Assembly: GCF_001661965.1 (NCBI RefSeq)
Contig: NZ_LYWZ01000020.1
Location: 186,001-250,000, forward strand
DNA from: Croceicoccus mobilis
Lineage (GTDB): Bacteria; Pseudomonadota; Alphaproteobacteria; Sphingomonadales; Sphingomonadaceae
Direction: 5' to 3'
Length of the DNA stretch: 64,000 bases
Position numbers and translations under genes: made by a program. Within the stretch, counting starts at the first letter, position 1, and every line of letters begins with the position of its first letter. The notes under the pieces are model-generated. The model was not told the DNA's origin, ran no database searches, and saw only the letters and a program-made list of their open reading frames with translations. Below, piece by piece: positions 63,279 to 64,000 of this stretch.

Positions 63279-64000
63279 CGCCCGCCGCCAAGCGGGAAGC
63301 TGTCGCTCATCTCCAGCTATGTCGCGGGATGAGCGAACGGCGGGCGTGCCGTGTCATCGATGCCAATCGCAAGAGCATGCGTTACCGTTCGACCCGGGAC
63401 GATGATGCCGGTCTGCGCGAGAAGCTGCGCCAACTGGCCAACCAGCGTCGCCGGTTCGGCTATCGGCGTTTGCATATCCTGCTGCGCCGCGAGGGGATCA
63501 TGATCAACCGGAAGAAGACCCAGCGGCTTTATCGCGAGGAAGGCTTGGCGGTCAGGCGACGACGGGGCCGCAGGCGTGCTGTTGGCACAAGAGCACCTGC
63601 TACGGTTCTGGCTCTGCCGAACCAGCGCTGGAGCCTCGACTTCGTCCATGATCAGATAGCCTCGGGCAGACGGTTCCGGATCCTCAACGTGGTCGATGGC
63701 GTGACGAGGGAGTGCTTGGCCGCACTGCCGGACACCTCGATCTCGGGGCACCGTGTCGTACGCGAGTTGACCCGGCTGATTGCCCAGCGGGGCAAGCCCG
63801 GCATGATCGTCAGCGATAATGAGACTGAGCTCACCAGCAACGCCGTGCTGGCCTGGTGCGGCGAGATCGGCATTGAGTGGCATTACATCGCTCCGGGAAG
63901 GCCGATGCAGAATGGCTATGTCGAGAGCTTCAACGGCCGCATGCGCGACGAGCTTCTCAACGAGACCCTGTTCCTCAGCATGGCACATGCACGAGTCGAG
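63275..64000 (+). CDS. IS3-family orfB transposase, C-terminus outside the window
   Basis: GTG 63275 overlaps the orfA stop by 4 nt (GTGA). 242 residues are visible: HTH_21 region ([34 protein letters not shown]) and the rve integrase core with catalytic Asp in WSLDFVHD, Asp in [12 protein letters not shown] and Glu in [15 protein letters not shown]. The second motif has Glu where Gly is usual (SDNGTE). Reading frame intact to the edge. Confidence 0.9.
   Translation, partial: MTPAAKREAVAHLQLCRGMSERRACRVIDANRKSMRYRSTRDDDAGLREKLRQLANQRRRFGYRRLHILLRREGIMINRKKTQRLYREEGLAVRRRRGRRRAVGTRAPATVLALPNQRWSLDFVHDQIASGRRFRILNVVDGVTRECLAALPDTSISGHRVVRELTRLIAQRGKPGMIVSDNETELTSNAVLAWCGEIGIEWHYIAPGRPMQNGYVESFNGRMRDELLNETLFLSMAHARVE

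Larger units (their letters stand above)
63150..64000 (+). mobile_element. IS3-family insertion sequence, 5'-truncated, running off the window
   Basis: Contains the tail of orfA and orfB of an IS3-family element (IS407-like group). The left inverted repeat and most of orfA are missing. The element abuts the stop codon of the cobalt permease gene directly. A 9-bp direct repeat, GGATCCTGC, occurs twice at 63163-63180. The right end lies outside the window. Confidence 0.88.

Overview
The window looks like the chromosome of a Gram-negative alphaproteobacterium of the order Sphingomonadales, probably close to Erythrobacteraceae. This rests on gene content and protein style (FtsZ, Obg, BamB, plant-type GshA, TonB receptors, DUF3422, DUF2849, DUF934) and on GC-rich codon use. 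No rRNA lies in the window, so the genus is not fixed. One tRNA (Ala, CGC) is present.

Bases 1-28500 are mostly conserved core: a partial astD, selO, an alpha/beta hydrolase, a glycosyltransferase-like gene, a YfgM-like TPR protein and bamB, gshA, rsmE with a methyltransferase, ubiA, ftsZ with a TPR protein, a YbjN-type protein, a Bax-inhibitor-1 membrane protein, a poly-proline lipoprotein, tRNA-Ala, obg, proB and an SDR. A sulfate-assimilation operon follows (SUMT, DUF2849, cysI, DUF934, cysH), then mscS, a cystathionine beta-lyase-like gene, a sulfurtransferase and queF.

Bases 28700-34200 are accessory: a trimeric autotransporter adhesin, a decayed hypF (hydrogenase maturation) remnant, a DUF3422 protein and two small membrane proteins.

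Bases 34300-53450 form one functional block for PQQ-dependent alcohol oxidation. It holds acetaldehyde dehydrogenase and its DUF779 partner; a FIST (NosP-like) sensor, a NahK/ErcS'-like hybrid kinase and a LuxR-type regulator; a quinoprotein alcohol dehydrogenase with the D-x-D signature of lanthanide enzymes; and its cytochrome c and MoxJ/XoxJ-like binding protein. It also holds a PQQ-associated beta-propeller, a porin, a TonB receptor, cytochrome b561, a 'quinoprotein relay' metallohydrolase, a SoxYZ-like carrier, a C-x3-C-W protein, an EthD-like protein and a lipoprotein cytochrome c. A recurring motif close to ATTGgACyTTGGtCC sits before most of its transcription units. No PQQ biosynthesis genes are in the window.

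Bases 53550-64000 look like a transferred island of lower GC. It starts next to a decayed 3' half of a tRNA-Thr (a likely attachment-site relic), and the visible part ends in a 5'-truncated IS3-family element. Between them are two divergent arms. One carries an ECF sigma factor, a FecR anti-sigma factor and cobalt-type nitrile hydratase alpha and beta. The other carries a FecA-type TonB receptor (frameshifted here), an amidase, a nitrile hydratase accessory protein and a CbiM-type cobalt permease. Both the nitrile hydratase alpha subunit and the amidase carry twin-arginine leaders. This suggests a surface-signalled, periplasmic nitrile-to-acid pathway whose cobalt enzyme is assembled inside and exported folded. 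It is the strongest candidate for an undescribed system in the window.
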